Below are positions 1 through 11,215 of a stretch of 64,000 nucleotides of DNA, one piece after another. The translations under genes were made by a program, and so were the position numbers. The first letter of the stretch is position 1, and every line of letters starts with the position of its first letter. Origin of the DNA: Ignelater luminosus (taxonomy: Eukaryota > Arthropoda > Insecta > Coleoptera > Elateridae); contig VTPC01091264.1 in the NCBI GenBank assembly GCA_011009095.1, positions 216,949-280,948 of the forward strand. Reading direction: 5' to 3'. The notes under the pieces were generated by a model. That model saw only the letters and a program-made list of their open reading frames with translations. It had not been told where the DNA came from and did not search any database.

Positions 1-421
1 AAGAAGGGCGATTTTGTATTCAATATGGTTGTTTAAATTACTGTCTTTTTAATTTATTGGTACAGTGTACATTAGGCATACACTTTTTTCAGTAATCCGT
101 ACTAAATTATTTTTCAGAAATTATCTGCTTTCATAATTGGTTGTCAGAGCGAAAATGGTTTTTAAAATTCTCCAGCATGTAATGACCTTTTTCAAACACG
201 AATGCAAAGACTTCTGGCTATTTTTGCAAAAACTTTTGCTTTTCTTGCCTTTCATTCGTGCAGAAATAAACAAAAAACAAAACAAAAATAATTTTGATAG
301 CACACAAGGGTAGGAGTATCTTGTACATGTACTGGTATAGCAGAGCTGAAAATGTGTAATTGAGAATTTCAATGGCATAGACAACATTCTAAGAGAAATT
401 CATTTTGGCTGTCATAATCAG
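1..421. other. AT-rich intergenic, no gene seen
   Basis: I see no recognisable coding region, RNA gene or repeat. Open frames here are short and do not resemble any protein family I know. Confidence 0.5.
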
Positions 422-1456
422 TACACTAATGGAAAAAATTAAACGAACAAAAAAATTTCCCAAATTTTTTAGTGATTTCAGAAATGCTGTATCTCAGTGA
501 AAAATTCTTGTATCGAGATTTAAGAAAAAGCATTTTGAAGCTTCAAGATTCTAGTTTTCAGATCGTTTAGTCAAAAATTTTTAGGAACTACGGTTATCAC
601 GCAATCCTAAGAAATAGCGCGCAAAAAAAATTTTGCAAATTTTTTGTTTTTTTTTTGGATCCATGGACTCGGAAAAAATCTTTTTAGCTAAACCATTGCA
701 TGGACCGGATAGCTTGTTTATTCAGCTTCAGTTTCTTTTTCTATAAACCTCGATACGACCATTTTGCACCGAGATATCAGACTTTTAATGGAAAAGGATC
801 CTTTTGTCTTTAATCATCGATATCTCAGCAACCAATGATCGTACAAAAAATTAAAGAGTAGTTTTGGAAACTGGAATAAATTTCCTACAATATACTGCCG
901 ATCTTCAGGAAAAAAATGTTTTTTCTAAAAAACCATATTTTACCCTTGTTTCTTGTCTTTCCAAATTCATGTCAAGAATGGAAAAAATAGGAAATTTATT
1001 CCAGTTTCCAAAACTGCCCTTTAATTTTCTGTGCGATCATTGGTTGCTGAGATATCGATGATTAAAAACAAAAGGATCTTTTTCCATTAAAAGTCTGATA
1101 TCTCGGTGCAAAATGGTCGTATCGGTTTAAGAAAAAGGAAACTGAAGCTGAATAAACAGGTTATCCGGTCCATGCAACGGTTTAGCTGAAAAGATTTTTT
1201 CCGAGTACGTGGACCCAAACAAAAAAAAAAAACAAAAAATCTGCAAAATTTTGTTTGCGCGCTATTTCTTAGGATTGCGTGATAACCGTAGTTCCTAAAA
1301 CTTTTTGACTAAAAGATCTGAAAACTAGAATCTTGAAGCTTCAAAATGCTTTTTTTAAAACCTCGATACGAGCATTTTTCACCGAGATACAGCATTTCTA
1401 AAATCACTAAAAAATTGGGAAATTTTTTTGTTCGTTTAATTTTTTCCATTAGTGTA
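422..1456. mobile_element. Long fold-back (hairpin) MITE with TA target sites
   Basis: The element runs from CACTAATGG at 424 to CCATTAGTG at 1454 and is flanked on each side by TA (422-423 and 1455-1456), as in Tc1/mariner insertions. The two arms, about 424-887 and 988-1454, are near-perfect reverse complements over about 465 bp and are separated by a loop of about 100 nt. Each arm also holds two inverted copies of a module of about 45 bp carrying a CTCGATAC...GAGATA core (486-531 and 733-780 on the left; 1096-1138 and 1351-1393 on the right). There is no coding capacity, so it would need a transposase in trans. The short open frame in the loop is not convincing as a gene. Confidence 0.85.
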
Positions 1457-4400
1457 GTTATATGTTAGCTTGTCGAAATTTCTAAAATTCCTAATTCTAT
1501 TTAAAATTCACACCTGACCGTGCTTTATTAAAATACATGTCCTAAAGTATCTCTACTAAGATTTTAAAGAATTTCAGCAGTCTTTCAATTAAATACTCCA
1601 ATATTTCTGAACAGAATAGTGGCCATTTTCAGAATGAATAATTACGATACCGGTTCAGTGAATCAAGTGATCGACTGCGAGCGTGCTAATTCGAGTTTTG
1701 AATCTGATAACGGACATGGACATTTGGAATTTGAAAAAATACGATAAACAATTCATTCAACGCCGACTATGTTTGCAAGATTAGATTTGCGCAAAACTGT
1801 ACATCGCTTTTGTTTACAGCGTCAAAAACCACTCACTCATCTAGACGAAGCGGAGGACCGAAGGCATATTTATATTTTATTAATCAATTGTAACAACCTT
1901 TGCTATTCGAAAGTCGTTTTAAATATCTGATTTTGATTCTGGTTCTGAAATTTGTTTCATAGAGTCTTTTAAAAACACATAATTTAAGCTATGCGTTTTC
2001 CACATCACTGCAAAGAAATTTACCAAATATTCCATGTTATACTATTTATTGGTTGATTATCAAACTTACAAAAGTAGATTATTATTATTCATCTATTGTA
2101 TTTGATACAAATAGAAGACTATTCAGTATTCATAGCATCTGCTGCTTTAAATACATTTTATAATTTAACCATTGTCTCTTCATAGAAACAGCAATGTTTC
2201 GAAAATACCATTATATAATAATATTCGAGCTTGCAGCTGTACCTCGCAACTTCAAAATTGATATCTAGTTTGAGAGCAGTACAAAAGCTATTTTTGGTTG
2301 AAAGCTTGTCATGTTCACTCTAGTATAATTAAACAGTTTAATAGAATTAATGTTTTATGTGTCTGCAAGTTACATGTAAAATAATCCATGTTTAAACTTT
2401 GGTCTCTGAATCTAAAGGATTGGAGGCACAATGAAAAGGAGAAAACCCAAAATTAAGAAAAATATCGTGCGATTTAATGGTTTTGTAAGTACTTTCTAAT
2501 ATTTAGAACAAGTTTTGCTCTAGAAATGGTGTCTCTTTACAAGGGATTTCCGACTGAAGATTTATACCAGCAGATTTATGTAATATATCATATAAAAATA
2601 TTGTGTAAATTTTTCTGTCTCCACAGAATTCATAAATAAATCATGACATTCTTTGAGTAAAACTTTCTGTAAATACTAGACTACATACATAAATGTGTTT
2701 CAGCACCAACTGAAAGATAATGATACTTTAAATATTCCTTTTTTGCTTGATACGAATAAAATGAGGCTGCATTATGCTAACACTTCTTTAATATTTCTTG
2801 CAAGGTTTTATTACCTTTTATTATGTCTGTACAACATTAAAGTAACTTTGACTTGAACATTATTCATTTCTCCCTTAACAGTGAATTAATCACTTAAGTA
2901 AGATTAGTATTTTGTGAAATTATTGCTTTATTTTACGTAACGTTTTTAAGATACGTGAAATAGATAAAGCTCTGAACAAATGTCTTTTATTTTTTGTTAA
3001 CATTCATCACCTTTAAAAGTGTAAAAACACCAACATTATTATTTATCGTCTTCTTGTTTTGCAAAGTACCAAGTTTCGCAGGTGTTTTAAAACTTTTTTG
3101 ACTTCAGGTTTTATGTCTGTTTGAAAATGATTGATTGCCATTTATGATTTTATAATCATCTTACGTCTTATAAGCAGTCGAACGTCTTTTATTTATCTCA
3201 CAACAATTTCAATAAAATTATTTTAGTTATGTTTGGTTTGAGAAAATGAAACAAATGGAAGAGTTTCAGATAATCGGTTTAAAAATTCAATGAAAGCGAC
3301 ATAATCAGTAATCACAGTTTACTTTACGGTAAGGCAAACAGGGACAGAACCACATTTGTCCAATATTTGTTTATTTTTCCCAAGTATATCATCAATTTTC
3401 ACGCATTGCATTATAATCGCACCAATTGGGAAATTGGAACATACAAAATTCCATTTGCAATAAATTTTTTGTTGGTCCATGTATGCTGTATATTTCTGTT
3501 AAATGCAATGAAAAATGTTTACCAGATACAGCTTTAGTATATATTTATTGATTTATTGCCGACTACCTTTTCGAAATAAGTGGTTGTGTTTTGTTGTGGT
3601 ATAGCATATTTTTATAGAATTTATGAAGAGGAATATAAAAATTGTCGTGTACGTAGAATCATATTGGAAATAAAAAGGGGTGAATGGAATAAAAGGGTTC
3701 TTTTCCCAAGAGGATTTAGTAATATTACATTTCGTTTTTTATCTTTATGTTTTTATACTGTGACCAATAACGGTAAAGATAGTATTGTGGAGACGTGTCA
3801 AGTGGTAAATACAGTGTTATTTATAAATAGTAGTGACTACTGAAACTTATTTGTTACAAACTGTTTTAAATACACCTCAGTTATATCTTGTTATTAACAT
3901 TATAGTTTTAACATATTCTTAAACATTTAAAGGTTGTAGTGTATCGAACGAATAATTATCTCAGGACGTGCTCGATTTTGACTATTCAAATACAGGCAAC
4001 GTAGTGAGATGGCGTTAAAAGATTTTGGACGCTCAAATAGTGACAACCAGAAAATATACCTATCTAATTCCTTGTTGAAATCGGCAACTGCTGACTTGAA
4101 GTAGTAACCAACACAACTCTAGCAAGCTAAAACAAAAAAATACACTCCTATCAAAATAGCGATTTTAAGCAACTAAAAAATATAAGTGCCCGTGCCTGAT
4201 ATGAATAGATGCACTCAACGCACTGCCAGTAATTACGTGACGATACACGATCTGTTGTCAAAACGATTTATAGTGGTCAAAATCTTATTCTTAGTTCTGA
4301 GTACACCGATTTGATTGGTAACGAAAAGCTTATAAGTAAAGTATGATTTTTTAATTTACAATCAATCTTGGTGGCAATAAATAGAAACGACAACATTTTG

Positions 4401-4705
4401 AAGGAGTTATCTTTTTAATATGTAACTATATGAACTTCTATCAATGCATTTATCGAATTATCTCACTGGTATCTCCTTCTTCTAATAGTTTTTGATTTGT
4501 CTCGGCTTTGTTCAATCTAAAGAAATTGCCTGAAGTAAAAAAACATGAAAATTTCAATCAGTTAAGTGAATTTAATGGGAATCGACACATTGCGTTATGA
4601 GAAACTGTAATGTCATTTTGCGAAATTGCTCATTATATAAAGTGCCACTTGAAACTGTTGCCTTTTAGAGACAAATCTCCTATAAGTAGAACAATAATTG
4701 TAGAC
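1457..4705. other. Gene-poor AT-rich stretch
   Basis: No recognisable gene. An 87-codon open frame at 3580-3843 has no motif I recognise and is probably chance. I see no strong tandem repeat. Confidence 0.45.
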
Positions 4706-6613
4706 CAATGGCTATTGGCGCCCATAGGGGGGGGGCAGAGGGGACCACGACCTCCCCTGAGAATATTACAATGTATACTAATAAAGGTGATCGCCGATTG
4801 TCACTAAGTATCGCTTTATAACAGGAGAAGCAGGATGCTATAGGAGCATATTAAAGTGAGGTCACTACTGCCTAACATATACTCATCTTTTTCGGTCAAT
4901 GCATCTCCATTTAGTACATCTCTTCTTTCGAACAATGTACGGTAACAATTGTTTCGACTTAAGACATCATGAAGTTTTGTGTTTTAATTTTCACCAATTT
5001 TTCTACCTGTCTGTTCAATATTAAGTTTCACATTTATGACAACTGCCAGAGAATCTTTGATGTCGAAACCAACGCCTTCTAACCTAGTAATCGTATTTGA
5101 TATACCGCCAAAGTTAGATTTGATGTATGCCAGCTTTCTTAATAGGCTACTAGACAACAGCTCCTGCACTATCTTGATAGAAGCTGCATCATCTCTACTG
5201 AAACCATTGAATATTAATTTATCAACATCAGGAAGATTCTCACGACTTTTTTCCACTAACCTATGCAATTCATCAGCAAGACACGTCACATGTATCATTT
5301 TTAGATAGAACAAATTCTTACCTTTAGCAGCATTTACCATGTATGGCTCAGCATCAGTTAGAAAAAGAAAAATGCTACCCTTTTTGATCTTATTTTCCCA
5401 CAACAGCTTCATAGCATTATCAAAAAGAATTGCGATATTTGAATGATTAGCTCGATTCAAGACTTCAGTTGTCAGTAGGAAAGTTTTCCCGGGGCGATTA
5501 GCGTGGAGTATTCCAATAATTACATTGGCTACATATCTTCCTTCGACATCTGTCGATTCATCAATAAATACCCATATCTTGTTATTGGCTACACTATACC
5601 GTTTGAGGTGTTAATTAGGCTATTGCCACACTCTGTTGTGATATTTTGTCGCGATGTTTCAGAAATTCACTTTGCGTTCGCTCTGAGAAGGGTGGTTTGG
5701 TGTATTATTTTGCATTTCTAATTTGATTACTACGCTGGGTGCTTGAACCACTGAGCTACTGGGGCGATCTACTTATGTAGTTATATAAGTTGCATTTCCG
5801 TAGGTGGATGCGCAGTAGGTAGGTTCTTCACGCAGTATTGGCATCCATATGGGTTTTATTTCTAAGCTATTCTGGTTTACCGGTTCTTCGGCTAGCGCTA
5901 TGTATGTGGCCTCTTTCAGTTTTGTACGAGTTCTGTGCTTTTTTTGGTCACTCTTTGTGTATTATCCCATTGGATGCAGTGGTCTTCACCACATACGTGT
6001 TCCGCGATTCTTGATTGAGAGTTTTCTTCTTTCTTGGTGTTATGTATTCTCGTAACAAACAGAGAGGTAGTTTTTGCGTAGTGGTGATTCCGTGGAAATA
6101 GTTTTGTTAGTAGATTTTTCTATGAAATTCGTAAAGTGAGGGTTATGTTTACCAGAATGTTAGCACTTACCATCATTTTACATAATTAATTTGAAAATTT
6201 CGACGTTTTATCTATGGTTATCGATACTGATATGCCCTCGAAGATTAGACGTTGTCTCTCCTTGTTGGTTTTTCACTGAACGGCGAAATTTTAGAAAGAG
6301 TTACAAAGATTTTCAATTTTGTGTTTTTAACAAAAATATTTTTTACGAAATATAACTAAAATATGCCCTTTTCGGGAAAAGTACTTAAAATATGTCCTTA
6401 CATGCGAAATATGACTTTATATGACCAATAAAAACCACTTAATATTGTATAAAAAAGCTTCATTTGCACTAAAAATGTGTTCGGCATGAAAATAGACGTA
6501 AACAAAAATATATAACATGTCATAAACACGTGAGTCGTAACAATTAAAAATAACACAAACTTTTTATTAGCCCCCTTTGAGAAAAACGTCTATGGGCGCC
6601 CATGGCAATGGCT
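4706..6613 (-). mobile_element. Decayed hAT DNA transposon with probable 8-bp TSD
   Basis: Both ends carry the direct repeat CAATGGCT (4706-4713 and 6606-6613), the 8-bp target duplication size expected for hAT elements. Just inside are imperfect inverted ends: ATTGGCGCCCATAG at 4714-4727 and CTATGGGCGCCCATGG at 6590-6605. The left end continues into a G-run followed by a CCCCT tract, the style of many insect hAT termini. A transposase remnant lies inside on the minus strand (4984-5610). The ends and the repeat partly resemble each other, so the exact terminus could shift by a base or two. The element is dead. Confidence 0.65.
4984..5610 (-). pseudogene. hAT transposase remnant (CGGBP1-like group), truncated
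   Basis: The minus-strand frame is open from 5610 to the stop at 4984. It reads through KIWVFIDESTDVEGRYVAN (near 5565-5510), then LFLTDAEPYM and MIHVTCLADELHRLVEK, then DDAASIKIVQELL and LAYIKSNF. These blocks match the RNase H-like core of the CGGBP1/DUF659-related hAT transposases common in insects: the IDEST and TDA blocks hold the catalytic aspartates, and the HVTCLAHALHR-type helix follows. In the family, a segment of roughly 60 residues with a conserved Trp normally separates DKLI from DDAASIKI. Here those blocks nearly touch (FNGFSR between them), so an internal deletion has occurred. Upstream of 5610 the frame is closed by TAA, and similarity appears to continue in another frame, indicating a frameshift. 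The BED zinc finger and the C-terminal end are missing. Not functional. Confidence 0.75.
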
Positions 6614-7469
6614 TGTTGAGGAAGGTAGGGTCATACACTGCCAATGATATACCGCCGCATGAGGTCATTTCATACCTTCCATATAAAAGTGTTACATTTT
6701 TTTTGAAAATGCACGATGACCGTAGGAGGGTGAGAAAGCGTCATGTAGAAAGGCGTCAGTCTCAGTTTCCGTAGAAGGGCAATACATCGTAGTGTTGGAG
6801 ACATGGTATGGAGTACCATTGTATATGATTGCCGGTCACTTTTAGTGTGCGTTTGTGGCAATATGATTATCCATTGTTACATCTTACATATGGTAGGATC
6901 CCACCTTCTACGATACCTTAAAGGATTCTTAATGACTTCTTTAAAGCCTGCGAAGTATATCTTTTATCTTGGCCTGCTAAATTCCTCGTCTTGTCATCAA
7001 TCGAACATGCAGGGAATATGATGGGCAGAAGACTAACTTATTTCCTTTTCCGCAAACAAGAAACCGTACAAGTAACTCGAGATGAAATACTTATACCAAG
7101 CGCACATTATTCATCCAATTCGGTCCACGCCAAGGCCAGTTAATCAGTGCATACATAAATAACAGAGACCGTCAAACGCATTATTAAACTTATTACCATT
7201 TGTTTGAAGTGAAACTTAAATCATTTGTTTGTTATGTAGTAGCTAACATACAGTCTAAGATTACATAAATAAAATAATTATTATTTCTAGGTCATTCAGT
7301 ATACGATATATTGAGTACTGAGGTAACAACATGGAAAATCAAACTTACAGATGATAATTGATGTCTGATCACACAAACTGCTTGGCAGAAAAAGTACTAA
7401 TTTAAGATAGTAAATGATATGGTATCAAATGAAAGCTAATTCTATGCCTGCTTAATTAACAACGACAGA
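6614..7469. other. Intergenic, no gene seen
   Basis: Short overlapping open frames only. No family resemblance or repeat structure noticed. Confidence 0.4.
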
Positions 7470-7912
7470 TACAGGGTGTTCCATTTAAAAAAATCTTGTG
7501 AAACAGCAATCTGCGTTTCCTGACCGCCCTATATAATAAAGTCCAAGTGAAATTTGGATAGTGGCTTATAAAGAGCAAAAGTTAAAAATCTTGTTTCTGT
7601 AAAAATGAAAGATCGGAAATTTATTTTATTATATCAGCTCAAGTCAAGAAGTTCAAAAACATTTTGTGACCAACAATTGCACAACGTCAAAATGAACCTT
7701 CATAGTGCAATTGCAGTAATTAACAATGAATCTGGAGTAAGAATTTATCAAAATATATGGGATGTTTTGTTTAAAAAGAATGCATTCATGAAATACTCTG
7801 TATAATGGAAAGTAGAGGTAATTGTTTCTACAACATGCTTCAGTGACATTTTCTGACCATTTTTACAAGTAATGGTGCTTTCCTTGACCACAAGTTGTTG
7901 AAACACCCTATA
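7470..7912. mobile_element. CAGGGTG-type MITE
   Basis: The left end reads TA CAGGGTGTTCC (7470 onward) and the right end reads AACACCCTA TA (to 7912), giving short inverted termini between TA dinucleotides. The same termini occur on other elements in this window (14741, 41157, 49192). The interior is AT-rich and noncoding; the open frames inside (7605-7805, 7748-7942) have no recognisable homology. The inverted similarity beyond the ends is weak, so two independent insertions are a possible alternative. Confidence 0.5.
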
Positions 7913-10082
7913 TACACTAGTTTGGTAGGGGTTTCTCCACAAATAAAGGGGCTACTGTTTTTCAAATAGACTGTACATCTTATCTGTCGTAAAGTGAATA
8001 TTGATAGTTAAATATTTTCTTTTGGATTCTTTTTGATCTTCACTAATCAGTATCTTTGCACTCAAGTATTTCTGGGGTAATTAAATTTTTGTTTTTGTAA
8101 TGATTTCCCAATTTGACTTTTCTTAATGTTTACGAATTCTAACTTTAATTTCTTTTGAGCTCTCGCATTGATTTCTTCATAACTTATAATTTATATGAAT
8201 TCAAGCTTTTTGTGGAACGAGTATAATAATAACATTCCTTAAATAAGTGTGTTTCTAGTATAAGGTTAAAATACTTCAGCTTTCTCGAAATATGTCAATA
8301 CTAATATTATGCTAATTTTAGAATTAATGTTTTCGCTATAATAATACATTTCGAATTATATTTGATTAGACTTGGTAATTGTGTTGAATGTATAAGCGGC
8401 TTCTAAAGGTCTAAAGGAAACCTGTGATTTGCATATAAAAGGCTAATGTAAAATCCTCGAAATTATACCACAGTACTAAGTTAAAAAAACGTAATATTTT
8501 AACTTGTAGCTTTGTTGTGTTAGATATATTTACATTATTTTCTTGCTGATGCGGAAATGAAAATTGGCAAAATCGACTAGTAAATGTAAATACTCAGAGG
8601 CGACTGTATGCACAGTTCATTTCCTTCGATAATCAGCTCTTCTATAAAGCTAAACGTACCAGCCATTTCTGATTCCAGAGGGAATGAAAACTCATACAAC
8701 CATGCAGTTGATGTAATAAAAATGAAACTCACAATACCGATCATGCACAAATTTCATATCGAGCTTTACAGAGTGTTGCATTTTAATATAGGATGTTACT
8801 ATGGTTTAGACGGAGACGTAATAAAAGTCAGTAATTTAAAAATAAAAGAACAAAAACTTAATAGCTAAGACCATAACTCTGACGGGGATAAAAAAAGGGA
8901 ACGGTGTCAGCGAATTTGTAATATTTTAACTGACAGGACGCTTCGTGATAAAGAATTCTTGAAAATATCTTTTTCTCTAAATTTTTAAATTTCATTCTAG
9001 AAAAAGACTCTGTTTCCATACGTCCTAAGTAATAAATGTAGAAAACTTCAATAAAATTTTATGACTTTAGTGGCTTTAGTTAATGGAACTCTAGGTGTTG
9101 CTATAAAAGTAGCATACGTTATAAGGGGGGATTGCGTTTTCTTTGGTATGTATTTATTCATAACAGCTTCATAAAGGTGGCGTTTTGTGTGAATCCTTGA
9201 GAACAGTTTACTGAGCGGTTCATTGGTTAGGAAACTTTAATTTTGTGGAACGATAACGCTACTCACCTATAACAACGAGCTTAATTTCCGAGTATCACGA
9301 AATCGATGTTAAATTATATCTTTCGGTTATGTAAAACGTTCCTGAACAATTTCCTTAATTTTTCGAATATGTCACGGTTAATTACCTGGCTTAACTTATA
9401 TAGTAAATTGCTACTGTTAGGTCCTTTCGAGTTTAGAATATATTTACATCTCATTTACCCTTTTATTTAATTTGAGAATGTTTTAGCAAAAATGATTTAA
9501 AAAAAGTTGTGGTAGAATAAACTGATTTTCTGTAAAATAAATAAAATTGAAAGTGTGTCAGTAATGAGTACTCTGTTGCACTGCAGTTTATGTATTTATT
9601 ATTTTGCAATTATTAATGATTTTATTACTTACGCTCCCTTCAATGAAATATGCTATATTAAATATTTGGATCTTGTTCTTATGATGTTAACTAATTTATA
9701 TCATGTCATGCATTCTCTCAGAGTTACAAGTATCAATCTTTTGTTCTTTGACCTTTACCGAAGTATATTTTCAGATTTATTAGAAAATATAAAGCGTAAA
9801 CGTAAAATTTATGTTACTAAGTTTTCAACATAAATCTCAACTAAAAGAATGGTGTAATATGTGAAGTCAGTGAGTGGAAGAAAAAAAATTATTAATGTAG
9901 TTGTAAAAGCGTTGCTAAAGGTTTTCAGCAGTAAACATTCATTAATCCCACGCAATATTTAAGGAACTAAATAATAAATGTAAACATTGTCAAATTGGGA
10001 TGAATGCGCCCTACCTTAAGAAATATGAATTTAAAAAGCTGTGGAAGAAATATTTTGTCGTACATTGAATGAAGCTTGAAAG
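7913..10082. other. Gene-poor AT-rich stretch
   Basis: Two moderate open frames (8608-8868 and 9555-9833) show no motif I recognise. The second is rich in Leu, Ile and Tyr, as any AT-rich DNA gives. I do not call a gene. Confidence 0.4.
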
Positions 10083-10219
10083 GTTATAAATGGGATGAAA
10101 AATAACAACAGTGCAGGTGTAGATGAGATCCCAGCTGAAGCTTTAAATTATGAAGGTGAGCAAGTCATTGAAAGAATGCACGAATTTATAGTTAACTTAT
10201 GGCTAATAGTGAAGTAATT
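10083..10219 (+). pseudogene. LINE reverse transcriptase fragment, first RT block
   Basis: The frame reads VINGMKNNNSAGVDEIPAEA followed by LNYEGEQVIERMHEFIVNLW and then a stop. This matches the KxxKAxGxDxIPAExL block that opens the RT domain of RTE/L2-like LINEs. The expected next block (W+ ... PI+KKG) is absent, because the sequence passes into another LINE. The next expected block, NYRxISLLNT, is found in the same orientation at 12824, supporting an interrupted gene. Confidence 0.6.
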
Positions 10220-10248
10220 CAAGAATCACACTTTTTCATAATAATTAG

Positions 10249-10272
10249 TGTAGTAAGTAATTACTTACTACA
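10249..10272. repeat. 24-bp perfect palindrome
   Basis: Each half is TGTAGTAAGTAA read outward-in, with no spacer, giving a perfect 24-bp self-complementary site. It lies between the first piece of the old LINE and the 5' part of the inserted RTE-type LINE. Function unknown; it may mark the insertion junction. Confidence 0.75.
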
Positions 10273-10396
10273 TGGTAAACTGGACAACTACGCTTCTCAT
10301 GCAAAATATACGACCAGGATAAATTAACTGCGCCTTGCCACATGGAATGGAATTTTATCGTACTGTTAAAGTGGCAGTAAATAAAATACCGAGAAC

Positions 10397-11215
10397 TTTA
10401 ATGCGAAAATCGGTTCCACCTCCAACGACGGTCATATCCGGCAAGTAGTTGGCAAATTTGGGTTAGGAGAACGGAATGACCGTGGAGAGCGCCTCATTCA
10501 GTTTTGCGTTGCAAATACCCTTGCAATAACGAACTCGATGTACGAAAATCATAAACTTCGATTATACACCTGGATGTCACCTGATGGTCATATGAAGAAT
10601 CAAATAGACTACATTTTGATTAAGCAGCGATGGAGATCCTCGGTAATTTCAGCTAAAACGCTACCGTCTGCAGATTGTGGAAGCGATCACCAGCTACTGA
10701 TGTGCGAATTTACACGAAAACTTGAAAGCTGTAGAAGAAGTCAATTAAAACGACTGCCGAAACTCAGTGCCGACCAAGTAACAGAATTTAACGACAAAGC
10801 CATGCGCAAACTCGAACCCCATTTCGTAGAACTTCAAGTGGAAGATCCTGAAGCTATATGGCAGGCTTTGAAACAGTGTTTAGTCACGACCTTGGAAGAA
10901 TTACCACAAGATGACCAAATTACCTTTAGACAGCCTTGGCTACCGGCGGAAACAAGACACCTCATTATGGAACGTCCGAGCATCAAAGCTCGGGATCTCG
11001 ACAGTAGCATAAATCGAGAGCTGTACCAATCGTTAAACCGCGAGGTACAACCAGCTACTCGCAGAGATAAAAATTCGTATCTGATGAATATCTGTTCAAA
11101 AATCCAGAATCATGCTGTCAATAATAACTCAAAAGACCTGTTCATGAAGATCCCTTCTATCACTCAGAAATTCAAACCCCGACATTGGGCAATTAAAGGT
11201 CAAAATTGTCTGGCC
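10397..11215 (+). pseudogene. RTE LINE apurinic-type endonuclease (C-terminal half) and linker
   Basis: This encoded the target-nicking endonuclease of an RTE-type LINE. Visible blocks are NFNAKIGS (the GDFNA block), LGERNDRGERLIQFC near 10460-10505, TWMSPDGHMKNQIDYILI near 10570-10622 (the W+SPDG...IDYI block) and SADCGSDHQLLMCEF near 10668-10710, which holds the catalytic SDH. A linker of about 150 residues follows. The frame is open from before 10400 to 11302, but homology moves to another frame at about 11205-11215, so a frameshift separates it from the RT. The N-terminal catalytic Asn/Glu region is missing apart from a short LRLATWNG trace upstream. Confidence 0.75.

Noticed and set aside
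864..1061. 65-codon open frame in the first fold-back element
   Set aside because: It spans the hairpin loop and part of an arm; it is noncoding repeat sequence with no family resemblance.
3580..3843. 87-codon open frame
   Set aside because: No known motif, no signal peptide, and no codon pattern distinct from the surroundings; likely chance.
9555..9833. Hydrophobic 92-codon frame that might suggest a membrane protein
   Set aside because: AT-rich DNA often encodes Leu/Ile/Phe/Tyr runs; no receptor motif or exon structure seen.
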